The position numbers were made by a program, and so were the translations under genes. Below the pieces are notes generated by a model. That model did no database searches and was not told where the DNA came from. It saw nothing but the letters and a program-made list of their open reading frames with translations. Below, one piece after another: positions 52,529 to 60,825 of a stretch of 64,000 nt of DNA. This DNA comes from Paenibacillus solani (GTDB taxonomy: Bacteria; Bacillota; Bacilli; Paenibacillales; Paenibacillaceae), in contig NZ_LIUT01000001.1 in the NCBI RefSeq assembly GCF_001277345.1, positions 283,932 to 347,931 of the forward strand, given 5' to 3'. How positions within the stretch are numbered: position 1 is the first letter of the stretch; each line of letters opens with the position of its first letter.

Positions 52529-53733
52529 GCAGAATGATTGGGAACGTAGGGGTACTGGATCTAACAGAGGCCACGGAAGAAAGCGTAACAAGCATCGAGC
52601 GGATCGGAAACGTGGGACTTGTAATCTACCGGGCAGAGACGGCACACTTGCTCACGCTGTTGAAAAATGCAGGCAATATCGGCAAGACGCTTGAAATTCC
52701 GGAGGGGCACCGTTATTACAGCGGCACGTTACGATTGGACGAGGAATATTTTCAGCTTCTGGAGCAGCCGGACCGCGTGTTCGTTAATGGCACGGTCATT
52801 ATCGATAAAGAAGTATCTCTTGAAGTATTCCAGAACGGTACGCTGCACCTGGTGGTCAACGGCCAGGTCTATGCTCCACGGCATCTGGCCGGAGCTGTTA
52901 CCGCTGCGTTGATCAAAGCGGGAGGAGCCAGTGCGGAAATACACGCATATCAATACGAGCCCAGGTTCGAGTCCGGGAAGGTTCAATTGAATAATGCGTA
53001 CCTGGCCTCCAGCAACGAGCCCATGGAGCTGGTGTTGAACGGCATAGTTCAGCTGGATAAGGAGCTGGATATGGAGCAGTTCGCGGCCCGAATTGAAAGT
53101 CTCCGCGTTAACGGCAAGGCGGTTATTCATGAACATCAATCTTCCTATTTTTACGAAAAATTGAAAACGATAAACGGCTTGGTCGAGGTGATCCCGGCAG
53201 GCTTCGAATATGTAACCAAACCGTTAAGGCTAAACGCGAGAACCGCTCGGCGCTTTAAAGACCATAAACTCTACACGAATAAGCCGCTCATTCTCGAGGC
53301 GGACGTCACCCGGGATGCCTTCAGCCAGGCCTTGTCAGAGATACAGTCGACTTCGTTCATCATTTGCAGCGAGGAGATCGAGGATCTGGTCTGGGAGCGC
53401 TGTCCCAACCTGAACACGGAGATCGTAAGTTATGAGCGGTTGTTTGTTTTCATCAACGGTGAGGAGACCTGGTCGAGGGATCAGCTGCTGGCTTTGGGGC
53501 AGCCGGCTAGCTTTATCGTTGACGGGACGCTGACCTTTGACGATGACGTGACAGAGGAAGGCATTAAGGCTTCGCTGTCCTCCCTGGATCTTTTCGGCGA
53601 AGTCGTTGTAGGGGAAAAAAGAATTAAAGGCATTTTGTACCCTTACCTTCGGGTAAACAATGGAAGTATCATAGTGAAGGGGACGGAAGAGGCGCTTGCA
53701 GGTATTGGTAATGTCGGAATGTTGTCGTTATAA
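52525..53733 (+). CDS. GNVG-motif repeat protein of unknown function, sigma-coupled
   Basis: A 402-aa protein I do not recognise. It has no signal peptide or membrane helix. Short GNVG motifs sit at residues 6-9 and 28-31, GNIG at 50-53, and GNVG again at 395-398, so the ends match. Between them are at least three ~90-residue repeats. Each has a beta-rich VNG-V-x-LDKE core (for example FVNGTVIIDKEVSLE, LVLNGIVQLDKELDME, FIVDGTLTFDDDVTEE), suggesting stacked beta structure as in bactofilin-like polymers. It starts inside the ECF sigma stop codon, so the two are translationally coupled. A role as cytoskeletal scaffold or sigma partner is a guess. Confidence 0.75.
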   Translation: MSRMIGNVGVLDLTEATEESVTSIERIGNVGLVIYRAETAHLLTLLKNAGNIGKTLEIPEGHRYYSGTLRLDEEYFQLLEQPDRVFVNGTVIIDKEVSLEVFQNGTLHLVVNGQVYAPRHLAGAVTAALIKAGGASAEIHAYQYEPRFESGKVQLNNAYLASSNEPMELVLNGIVQLDKELDMEQFAARIESLRVNGKAVIHEHQSSYFYEKLKTINGLVEVIPAGFEYVTKPLRLNARTARRFKDHKLYTNKPLILEADVTRDAFSQALSEIQSTSFIICSEEIEDLVWERCPNLNTEIVSYERLFVFINGEETWSRDQLLALGQPASFIVDGTLTFDDDVTEEGIKASLSSLDLFGEVVVGEKRIKGILYPYLRVNNGSIIVKGTEEALAGIGNVGMLSL

Positions 53734-53754
53734 AAAGAAATGAGGAATGAAACC

Positions 53755-53952
53755 ATGAATATCAATAATGAAGATATTGCCAAACAGCATGTTCGCGATC
53801 TCCGTCAGGAATTGGAACGATGCAGGATGGCAACGAAATTGCGCTCTAAACGCAATCAAGCGGCCAACACCGCAACGACTGCACGTACAGTCGATGGAAA
53901 GTGGAAGTCGCTGCTTGAAACCATCATCATGATGGGAAGAAGAATGCTCTAA
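53755..53952 (+). CDS. Small basic protein of unknown function
   Basis: A 65-aa, Arg/Lys-rich protein with a likely coiled coil at residues 6-30 (EDIAKQHVRDLRQELERCRM) and an amphipathic C-terminus (SLLETIIMMGRRML). GAGGAATG lies 8 nt before the ATG. It follows the GNVG protein by 21 bp and precedes the terminator, so it is the third gene of the sigma operon. No family recognised. Confidence 0.72.
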   Translation: MNINNEDIAKQHVRDLRQELERCRMATKLRSKRNQAANTATTARTVDGKWKSLLETIIMMGRRML

Positions 53953-53990
53953 TCGGTTGAGCCGGTTAAGGCACCAAACAAATCTATACG

Positions 53991-54023
53991 AATCGTCGAT
54001 GCGGTAAGCATCGGCGATTTTTA
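53991..54023 (+). terminator. Terminator of the ECF sigma operon
   Basis: AATCGTCGATGC pairs with GCATCGGCGATT, one wobble pair, then TTTT. Confidence 0.85.
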
Positions 54024-54031
54024 GTTTTATG

Positions 54032-54098
54032 CCTACCGATAGTTAAAAAATATTGACACCTGTCATCATCCAGTTTAAAATTCTACCTATCGGTAGGT
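54032..54098 (+). promoter_or_regulatory. Promoter and paired operators of the TetR-yqeB unit
   Basis: TTGACA (54053-54058), 17 bp, TAAAAT (54076-54081) is near consensus. CTATCGGTAGG occurs inverted at 54032-54042, upstream of -35, and direct at 54087-54097, just after -10 within TACCTATCGGTAGGTA. The two copies bracket the promoter and are likely TetR binding sites. Confidence 0.8.
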
Positions 54099-54119
54099 AA
54101 AAAAGGAGCGGATGACATC

Positions 54120-54737
54120 GTGAAAAAGAAAGATTTAACCTCGCAGCAAATCGTTGAGGCCGCCATCGGATTGTTTGCCTCCCATGGCATAGAGAAGACC
54201 AGCCTTGCGATGATTGCCGGCGAGGTGGGTATTACGAAACCGTCGATCTACTACCATTTTGCATCCAAGGATGAACTGGTGGAGCGCGTCTTTGATTATA
54301 TGTTCAGCGATTATCATTTCGATCATTATTTCTCCCTGACCGAAATGAACGAGCATAACTTCGCAGAGAAGCTGTACCAAGGGGGATTGCGCATGTTTCC
54401 GGAGGAGGAAGAGGCTTTTGTGCCGGTCATGCGCCTATTGAATGAGTTCATGCTGACCGCAAACCGGAGTGCCAATTACGGCCAGCGGGTGGCAGCCATG
54501 CAGCAATCGTTCCTGGACGGCTTTCGGGAACTGATGCGGTTAGGAGCAGACTTCGGGATTATTGAGCGGCAGAATGCAGATTCCAAGGCGTATGTTCTGG
54601 CACTGGTCATTGATAATATCACGAGTTATATCATGATGGATATTCGATTGGATTACCAAGCGATATGGAGGGAAGCGGTGAACAGTACCCTCAGGAAAGG
54701 AGCGGATATACTTGAATCACGGGATGGAATACAGTGA
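54120..54737 (+). CDS. TetR-family regulator
   Basis: A 205-aa regulator. N-terminal HTH (residues ~12-57; AAIGLFASHGIEKTSLAMIAGEVGITKPSIYYHFASKDELVERVF) and C-terminal helical domain. GTG start with AGGAG 12 nt upstream. Ends within the next gene (26-nt overlap), so it is coupled to the YqeB-like protein. Probably binds the repeats bracketing its own promoter. Confidence 0.92.
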   Translation: MKKKDLTSQQIVEAAIGLFASHGIEKTSLAMIAGEVGITKPSIYYHFASKDELVERVFDYMFSDYHFDHYFSLTEMNEHNFAEKLYQGGLRMFPEEEEAFVPVMRLLNEFMLTANRSANYGQRVAAMQQSFLDGFRELMRLGADFGIIERQNADSKAYVLALVIDNITSYIMMDIRLDYQAIWREAVNSTLRKGADILESRDGIQ

Positions 54738-55404
54738 CCTTGGATTATCGGCTTCTGACCGGATCCTGATTTGGGCGGTACCGCCGTTATTAGGCGCGGT
54801 GGTCGGCTGGTTTATACCTGCAATCGCGGAATGGGCAACGGGCCTCGCCTGGGTGCCTTTTCAAGGACCGCTGGAGTTAATCGCATCCATACAGGGACCT
54901 TGGGTCGTCATCGTAACCGCTATTCTGGGCTTGCTTGCGGGCATGGTACTCTCCCACATTGCCATTAAAGAAAGCCTTGCCGTTCGCCTGTCGGATCAAG
55001 AGATCAGACTCCGCATGCATGATGCCGAACAAACGTTTACGAGAGACGAGGTTTCTGCGGTCTTTCTGGATGGCAAGCAGCTGGTCCTGCTGGGCACTGA
55101 GGGGCAGGAACTCTATCGGGAGAAACCCGAAGCCAAGCGGGATGCCGTGGCCGAAGCCTTCAAGCGGCACGGTTACTCCTGGAGAGAACGCGATCCGTTC
55201 GCCGATCATTATGTACGATGGGTTGCCGATTCGCCGGAACTGACGCCCAGCCTGAACGCTCTCTTCCTGGCACGGGAGAAGGCGATGGAGAACGAGGAAA
55301 AAGAGGATGCAGCCGATCTGCGCAGGGAACTATCGAAGCTGGGAATTACGGTGCGGGATGAGGGAAAAAGACAGTATTGGCGGCAGCACGGCCAGCGGCC
55401 ATAA
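54712..55404 (+). CDS. YqeB-like membrane protein
   Basis: A 230-aa protein similar to the uncharacterised Bacillus subtilis YqeB. Two N-terminal membrane segments (about residues 19-42 and 62-88) are followed by a cytoplasmic part (SDQEIRLRMHDAEQTFTRDEVSAVFLDGKQLVLL) with charged helices at the end. TTG start at 54712 with AAAGGAGCGG 7-9 nt upstream; ATG 54724 is an alternative. Paired with and probably repressed by the TetR protein. Confidence 0.83.
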   Translation: MNHGMEYSDLGLSASDRILIWAVPPLLGAVVGWFIPAIAEWATGLAWVPFQGPLELIASIQGPWVVIVTAILGLLAGMVLSHIAIKESLAVRLSDQEIRLRMHDAEQTFTRDEVSAVFLDGKQLVLLGTEGQELYREKPEAKRDAVAEAFKRHGYSWRERDPFADHYVRWVADSPELTPSLNALFLAREKAMENEEKEDAADLRRELSKLGITVRDEGKRQYWRQHGQRP

Positions 55405-55460
55405 CGGCCTTAGAAGCAGTCGTAATTGTTCCGATCATACGCTACACACTCATCACGCCT

Positions 55461-55492
55461 ACCGCCGATGCCGCGATCATCGGCGGTTTTTT
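55461..55492 (+). terminator. Terminator of the TetR-yqeB unit
   Basis: ACCGCCGATG pairs with CATCGGCGGT, then TTTTTT. Confidence 0.92.
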
Positions 55493-55643
55493 ATAGGGTC
55501 TTCACGTCGCTGTTGTTTTCCATAACATTTATTCCCCCTCTGATCGAACAAAATGACACCTCTCCCGCTCAAGCGAGCCTGCGGCAAACAATATCCCTCT
55601 TTTGGAAAGACATCCGGCAGTCCTCTCTTCCCATGAGAAGTTT

Positions 55644-55663
55644 TACAATGAAAGCGATACCTC
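55644..55663 (+). promoter_or_regulatory. -10 box with overlapping cre-like site, GH63 gene
   Basis: TACAAT (55644-55649) runs directly into ATGAAAGCGATACCTC (55648-55663), a partial cre match with three mismatches. The same [TAxxAT]GAAAGCG arrangement occurs at 57684 and 60771. No clear -35 box, so an activator is expected. Confidence 0.6.
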
Positions 55664-55680
55664 AGCGAAGGAGATGTCTT

Positions 55681-57387
55681 ATGAATTTTGATCTGAATAT
55701 CGTACCTTTCAGCCGAAGAGAGTCTTTCTTGGCAATTTCCCTCCTGCCCGCGGCAAAGGACCGCAGACCAGGACTTTACCTGCGAACCGTCCGCGGAGGA
55801 GATGACAAGTTTGGCGAGGCGTTTCTGATAGAGCTGCTAAACCGGCAGAGCGAGCCGGTTCCGTTTGAACCTATGGCATCACCAGACCAAATCAGGCTAA
55901 CGGCCTCCGATTCGGAGGGCCATGCGGACATTTGTTTATCGGACTCCCGGACCGTCCGATTCCGTTCGGAAGGCTGCGGCATCCGGCTTACCTTTTTTCC
56001 AGCAGCGTATGATTACGCCTATGAGACCCATCCGGACAGCTGGGAGGTGAACAGCTTCACGCATGGCTGCCGCTTCATGCTGACCCGGCTTGCAGGCCAG
56101 ATGGGCATGGAGGTCGAATGGAACGAGATCAAGAGCTCGCGGGTGACCGCCGATTTCTCCGTGGACGCATTAACCAATATGGCGGAATTTGCGGTAGAGG
56201 AGTTCATGACCGTCATGACCCCACGCAAGGAATGGGAGTCCTTCGATGAGGCGGTTCATAGCGTCCGGGAAGATTATGCCGCATGGCTGAACAACACCCT
56301 TATCGTCTCTGAGCGGTGGCAGGAAGCAAGGGAGCTCGCGGCCTATATCACCTGGTCCTGCGTGGTTCCGGCCGAAGGCTGTCTGACCCGCCCAGCCATG
56401 TATATGTCCAAGAATTGGATGACCAATATCTGGAGCTGGGACAACTGCTTTAACGCGATGGCCCTTGTGCGGCATCAGCCGGAGCTGGCTTGGGATCAGT
56501 TCATGATCTTTTTTGACCGGCAGGATGAGAGCGGCCTGATCCCGGACTTCGTGAACGATAAATACGAGCTTTGGAATTGCAACAAGCCGCCGATTCATGG
56601 CTGGACACTGGCCTGGATGATGCGTCGGACCGATTTCATAAAGGAGACCCAGTTGCGCGAGGTCTATGGCCCATTATCGAAATGGACGGAGTGGTGGTTC
56701 ACGCACCGGGACCATGACGGCGACGGCATTCCCCAGTATAACCACGGCAACGATTCAGGCTGGGACAACAGCACGGCGTTCAATAACGGCATTCCCGTCG
56801 AGAGTCCTGATCTTGCCGCCTATCTCATTATTCAGATGGAGACGCTGGCCGAAATCGCGGGCTTGCTCGGCCTGTCCGAGGAGTCGAGTCAATGGAGACG
56901 GAGAGCGGACGATACGCTGGACCGCATGATCAGGCACTTCTGGAGGGATGGCCGGTTCACGGCCTGCCGTTCGGGAACGCATGAAATATCCGAGGGAGAC
57001 AGCTTGCTGCTGTTCGTTCCCATCCTGCTGGGAAGACGCCTTCCCGAGTTTATTCGCAAGGCTCTACTGGAAGGACTTCGGGATGAAAGCCGATTCCTGA
57101 CAAGCAACGGCTGGGCTACCGAGAGCGTAAGCAGCCGCTATTATAAGGCGGACGGATATTGGCGCGGGCCGATCTGGGCTCCTTCCACGATGCTGCTGGT
57201 CGAAGGGGTGGCGGCAGCAGGCGATATGGAGCTGGCGACGGAGATTGCGCAGCGGTACTGCCGGATGGTTAGTCTCAGCGGCATGGCCGAGAATTTTGAT
57301 GCCCTGACCGGAGCGGGGCTTCGCGATCGAGCGTTCACCTGGACCTCCAGCGTATTTTTGATTCTTGGACATGAATACACCCAATAA
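55681..57387 (+). CDS. GH63-like glycosidase, (alpha/alpha)6 barrel
   Basis: A 568-aa cytoplasmic enzyme resembling the GH63/YgjK and trehalase-like families. The N-terminal ~170 residues are beta-rich; the catalytic barrel follows. Landmarks: NIWSWDNCFNAMAL (~250), GLIPDFVNDKYELWNCNKPPIHGWTL, NDSGWDNSTAFNNG (~365, expected acid/base region), YWRGPIWAPSTMLLVEG and a final ENFDALTG. ATG 55681 follows AGGAGATG; the longer frame starts in an unrelated region. Substrate probably an alpha-linked glucoside or mannoside oligosaccharide brought in by the importer downstream. Confidence 0.83.
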   Translation: MNFDLNIVPFSRRESFLAISLLPAAKDRRPGLYLRTVRGGDDKFGEAFLIELLNRQSEPVPFEPMASPDQIRLTASDSEGHADICLSDSRTVRFRSEGCGIRLTFFPAAYDYAYETHPDSWEVNSFTHGCRFMLTRLAGQMGMEVEWNEIKSSRVTADFSVDALTNMAEFAVEEFMTVMTPRKEWESFDEAVHSVREDYAAWLNNTLIVSERWQEARELAAYITWSCVVPAEGCLTRPAMYMSKNWMTNIWSWDNCFNAMALVRHQPELAWDQFMIFFDRQDESGLIPDFVNDKYELWNCNKPPIHGWTLAWMMRRTDFIKETQLREVYGPLSKWTEWWFTHRDHDGDGIPQYNHGNDSGWDNSTAFNNGIPVESPDLAAYLIIQMETLAEIAGLLGLSEESSQWRRRADDTLDRMIRHFWRDGRFTACRSGTHEISEGDSLLLFVPILLGRRLPEFIRKALLEGLRDESRFLTSNGWATESVSSRYYKADGYWRGPIWAPSTMLLVEGVAAAGDMELATEIAQRYCRMVSLSGMAENFDALTGAGLRDRAFTWTSSVFLILGHEYTQ

Positions 57388-57683
57388 GTGCGTGTTCAAA
57401 AAGGTCGATTTTCAGCACCGAGAAGGTTGGATGAAGCTAGGGACGTCAGGAGCGGAGCGTACGTTTTGGGTACGGGAGCACCGGAAGGCCCGGCTGAATT
57501 CAAGATTCGATGCCGAGCTGCTTCCTGATTCGCTTCGTGATCAAAAGCGGACTTTTTTGAACAACCTCTATAACGATGACGGACAAATACTTCTTCCCGG
57601 GCTTTTGCCTTGCGGGGGAGGTGCTTTTTCCGTTTCCTCTCCGTTTCCAGTTGCCGCCTAATTACAAGCCCTTTGTTCGGGTT
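57388..57683. other. Gap between GH63 gene and kinase promoter
   Basis: A 98-codon + frame (57365-57661) crosses this region and overlaps the GH63 stop. It has no ribosome binding site and no family I recognise. No terminator was seen for the GH63 gene. The stretch may be a dispersed repeat of this genus. Confidence 0.4.
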
Positions 57684-57703
57684 TATAATGAAAGCGGTAT
57701 CAC
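57684..57703 (+). promoter_or_regulatory. -10 box with overlapping cre site, kinase-regulator operon
   Basis: TATAAT (57684-57689) overlaps ATGAAAGCGGTATCAC (57688-57703), which has one mismatch to the CcpA consensus. Strongest cre of the three in this locus. Confidence 0.75.
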
Positions 57704-57785
57704 GGGCGGATTAGCAGTCCTGCCGCATGACCAACGAGTTGGACGGAAAGGTTCACGATACGATACGACAACGGGGAGAGTAACC

Positions 57786-59531
57786 ATGAATCTTCAGGGG
57801 ATCAAAGATCGAGTGGGCCGGCTGTTCACCGGCACCTATCACAGTATACGAACGAAGCTGCTTATTTGTTTTTTAATCGTCACCCTGATTCCGCTGTTCT
57901 CGCTTGGCGGACTTTCCTATTATCAATCCGCCAAAGTGATTAACTCCCAGTTCGGCAAATACGGCGATAATGCCGTAGCGCAGCTGGAGCAGCAGACCAG
58001 TTCGGCATTAGGGCGGATGAAGCAGACGGCGGAAACGATTTATTCCTATTTACTGGACCCGAGCCATTCGGGGATCGGAGCCGGGACGCCATCCACATAC
58101 GGCGACATTATGGAGAAGAACGACTTCGAATCGTTATTGAAGTCTCTTCGGACGCAGCTGACAGCGGGAATTTATATCATTACGACCTCCGGCTATTACT
58201 ATGGGGAGAACAATCTGGATGTGAATAAACTCGGCAATATCCCGATGTGGAGCACAAAGCCGAAGGCCTATGCCGGGACTTATTGGCTCGGTTTTTACAA
58301 ACAGGATCATTCCATCAAGAGCAGTGATAGCGATAACGTGCCGGTCATCGGGCTCGCCGTACCGATCCACCACCCGGACAAGGCTCAGGACGGCAGCATC
58401 ATCCTCATTGAGGAGAGTGCCGAGGAACTGCTGCGCAGTTATGCCAAGTTCGAGGCCGACACGCACGCCCACCTGCTCATTACATCGCCGGACGGCACGG
58501 TCGTGTATGAGACGGATGCTCCGTATACGCCCCATGACAACGATGTGACCTGGTCCCGGACGCTTGGCGTCAACCAATGGACCATGGAAGCCAGAGTTCC
58601 CGCCAAGGCTTTCTATCAATCCTCGGGCGTTATCCGGGCGAACACGATGGTTGTTGCCATTGTCTCCTGCTTGCTCGCTTTTGGCATTGCTTATCTGTTC
58701 TCCTCCCGGTTCACCTCACGAATTCGGACCTTGAAGGACTCGATGCAGAAGGTGAGCTTTGGCAAGCTGGATACCCGTACGCCAATCGAGGGCAGGGATG
58801 AACTGGGCAGTCTCGACATGAGTTTTAACCGGATGGTTACAGGCGTGCAGACACTGATTGGCGAAGTGGAGCAGAGCGAGCGGCTGAAAAAAGAGGCGGA
58901 GCTGCGCGCATTCCATTATCAGATCAACCCCCATCTGCTGTTCAATACACTCAACTCCATCCAGTGGAAAGCCAGGCTGGAAGGCGCGGAGGACATCCGT
59001 CAGATGCTGTATCATCTGACGATGGTGCTGGAGGGGAATTTGGATATTTCGCAGGAGCTGGTCACGCTGAATAGGGAGCTGCGCATGATCGGTCACTTTT
59101 TGAAAATCCAGGAGATCAGGTACGGCGAGGTGTTCCGTTATGAGCTGGATTGCGATGAGGCGCTTCTGCCTTATTTGATTCCGCGGATGACGCTTCAGCC
59201 GCTGTTTGAAAACATTTTTTTCCATGCCTTCACTGATGGTCAGGGAGAGATACATGTCAAGGTCGAGGAGGATCATGACGAGCTGGTGCTTACGCTTCGC
59301 GATAACGGGGCCGGCATCAAGGAGGAGAAGCTCGCTCAGTTATTCTCGCCGGAGATGAAGCGGAAGGGACGCGGCGGGCTTGGCGTGCGGAACGCCGATC
59401 AGAAATTTAAGCTGCATTTTGGTCCGCTATACGGACTGAAGGTACATTCGATTAAGGGAGAAGGAACAACGATCACCATACGCTGGCCGAAAAAGGAGGA
59501 GTCTTTCGATGATGAAAGCAGGGTACATTAA
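57786..59531 (+). CDS. YesM-type sensor histidine kinase
   Basis: A 581-aa membrane kinase. TM1 about residues 22-42, extracellular Cache-like sensor ~45-275, TM2 ~285-305, HAMP ~306-360, His_kinase domain with the phosphorylated His in RAFHYQINPHLLFNTLNSI (~377), and HATPase (LRDNGAGIKEEK, GRGGLGVRNADQKF). ATG 57786 follows GGGGAG; the longer frame starts upstream of the promoter. Pairs with the YesN-type regulator that overlaps its end; sensing is likely for the locus substrate. Confidence 0.92.
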   Translation: MNLQGIKDRVGRLFTGTYHSIRTKLLICFLIVTLIPLFSLGGLSYYQSAKVINSQFGKYGDNAVAQLEQQTSSALGRMKQTAETIYSYLLDPSHSGIGAGTPSTYGDIMEKNDFESLLKSLRTQLTAGIYIITTSGYYYGENNLDVNKLGNIPMWSTKPKAYAGTYWLGFYKQDHSIKSSDSDNVPVIGLAVPIHHPDKAQDGSIILIEESAEELLRSYAKFEADTHAHLLITSPDGTVVYETDAPYTPHDNDVTWSRTLGVNQWTMEARVPAKAFYQSSGVIRANTMVVAIVSCLLAFGIAYLFSSRFTSRIRTLKDSMQKVSFGKLDTRTPIEGRDELGSLDMSFNRMVTGVQTLIGEVEQSERLKKEAELRAFHYQINPHLLFNTLNSIQWKARLEGAEDIRQMLYHLTMVLEGNLDISQELVTLNRELRMIGHFLKIQEIRYGEVFRYELDCDEALLPYLIPRMTLQPLFENIFFHAFTDGQGEIHVKVEEDHDELVLTLRDNGAGIKEEKLAQLFSPEMKRKGRGGLGVRNADQKFKLHFGPLYGLKVHSIKGEGTTITIRWPKKEESFDDESRVH

Positions 59532-60684
59532 GGTGATGATTGCCGACGATGAGAGCATTGTGCGTAAGGGACTCCGCTCCACGGTGCCGTGGGACCGATT
59601 CGGGATGGAGGTTGTGGCGGACAGCCCCAACGGTCAGGCGGCTTGGGAGGCGTTTCTGGAGTTTCGCCCGCAGGTCGTCATTACGGATATCGTCATGCCG
59701 GAGATGGATGGAATCGAGCTGTCGCGCAAGGTGAAGGAGGTCGCGCCGGAAACCCGAATCATTCTGCTCAGCTGCCACCGGGATTTCGAGTATGCCCAAG
59801 AGGGGATGCGGCTTGGCGCCTCGGGATATCTGCTGAAAACCGCCTTCGAGGACGAAGAACTCGAAGCGATGCTGGGAAAATTCCAGCGTGAGCTGTCCGA
59901 TACGCCGTCCTACGGGTACGAGCTTGCAGAGCAGGTTTCCGCTCACCTGTTTGCTTGGCTGAACGGTCATAGCGATCGATTCCCGGGAGAACTCCGGCAG
60001 CTCTGCAGCCGTGTGGGGCAGGGGGAGGGCAGGCCCATCTCCCTCTATCTGATCAAGACGGCGGGCTGCAGCAGCAATTGGGAGGGGCTGCTTCAGGAGC
60101 AGGGCTCCGACGAGCCGGGTTTGCGCTGCAGCAAGCTGATTCACTACGGCGCGGACAGCTGCTATTGGGCCGTACCGGAAGAGTTTAAGGGAGCGGCTGA
60201 CAGCTTGCTGGTGGAGATCAAGAGCCGGTGCGGGAAGCTCGTATGGAATTCGCGGGAATGTCTTCACGATTCGGAGGATGTGCAGGCAGCTTTTCAATCC
60301 TTGCATAAGGAAGCCGAGCTGGAACGGGTGTACGGTCTTAGCGGGGAGCAGTGGCCTGAGCCGATTCTGCACGCGGTCCATCTCCTGCATGAACATCCCG
60401 CGGACGAGTGGTCGGCAGCGGAGCTGGCCCAGAAGGTGGGGCTGAGCCGCAGTCATTTTTCAATTCTGTTCAAGAAAACGGTTGGTGACAGCTTCATCGC
60501 ATTCCAATACAAGCGCAAGCTTCGACTCGCCTATGGCCTGCTGCGCGAAACCTCCTTAACGATGCAGGAGATCGCCGAAAGAACAGGGCTTGGCGACAGC
60601 AAATATTTCAGTAAATGGTTTAAACGGTGCACGGGTCAGACGCCAAGCCAATACCGTGCCGAACAAAAAGGGGAGTCATGGTGA
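59509..60684 (+). CDS. YesN-type response regulator with AraC domain
   Basis: A 391-aa response regulator. Receiver at residues 5-125 with phospho-acceptor Asp60 in VVITDIVMPEMDG and Lys in SGYLLKTAF. A ~160-residue middle part of unclear fold is followed by a C-terminal AraC double HTH (~290-388; AAELAQKVGLSRSHFSILFKKTVG, MQEIAERTGLGDSKYFSKWFKRCTG). Overlaps the kinase by 23 nt with AAGGAGG upstream. Likely activator of the GH63 and ABC promoters, which lack -35 boxes. Confidence 0.93.
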   Translation: MMKAGYIKVMIADDESIVRKGLRSTVPWDRFGMEVVADSPNGQAAWEAFLEFRPQVVITDIVMPEMDGIELSRKVKEVAPETRIILLSCHRDFEYAQEGMRLGASGYLLKTAFEDEELEAMLGKFQRELSDTPSYGYELAEQVSAHLFAWLNGHSDRFPGELRQLCSRVGQGEGRPISLYLIKTAGCSSNWEGLLQEQGSDEPGLRCSKLIHYGADSCYWAVPEEFKGAADSLLVEIKSRCGKLVWNSRECLHDSEDVQAAFQSLHKEAELERVYGLSGEQWPEPILHAVHLLHEHPADEWSAAELAQKVGLSRSHFSILFKKTVGDSFIAFQYKRKLRLAYGLLRETSLTMQEIAERTGLGDSKYFSKWFKRCTGQTPSQYRAEQKGESW

Positions 60685-60749
60685 ACAAATGAACACCCCA
60701 AGGCGCAAGTTCGAACAAAAATACGGTCATCTGCGAATCAGCGCACGTT

Positions 60750-60790
60750 TTGAACCGCTTTCATCCGAGTTATGATGAAAGCGGTTCAAT
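60750..60790 (+). promoter_or_regulatory. 16-bp inverted repeat with -10 box and cre-like site
   Basis: TTGAACCGCTTTCATC (60750-60765) and GATGAAAGCGGTTCAA (60774-60789) are a perfect inverted repeat with an 8-nt loop. TATGAT (60771-60776) is the -10 box. ATGAAAGCGGTTCAAT (60775-60790) is a cre-like site with two mismatches. It could be a double operator, or serve as a terminator for the upstream regulator, though no U-tract follows. Confidence 0.65.
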
Positions 60791-60825
60791 TTATCTCAAC
60801 TCAATACTTTAGGGGAGCTGACAAT

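Noticed and set aside
52061..53952. SigY/YxlC-type sigma operon
   Set aside because: The downstream proteins have no membrane helices or similarity to the Yxl proteins.
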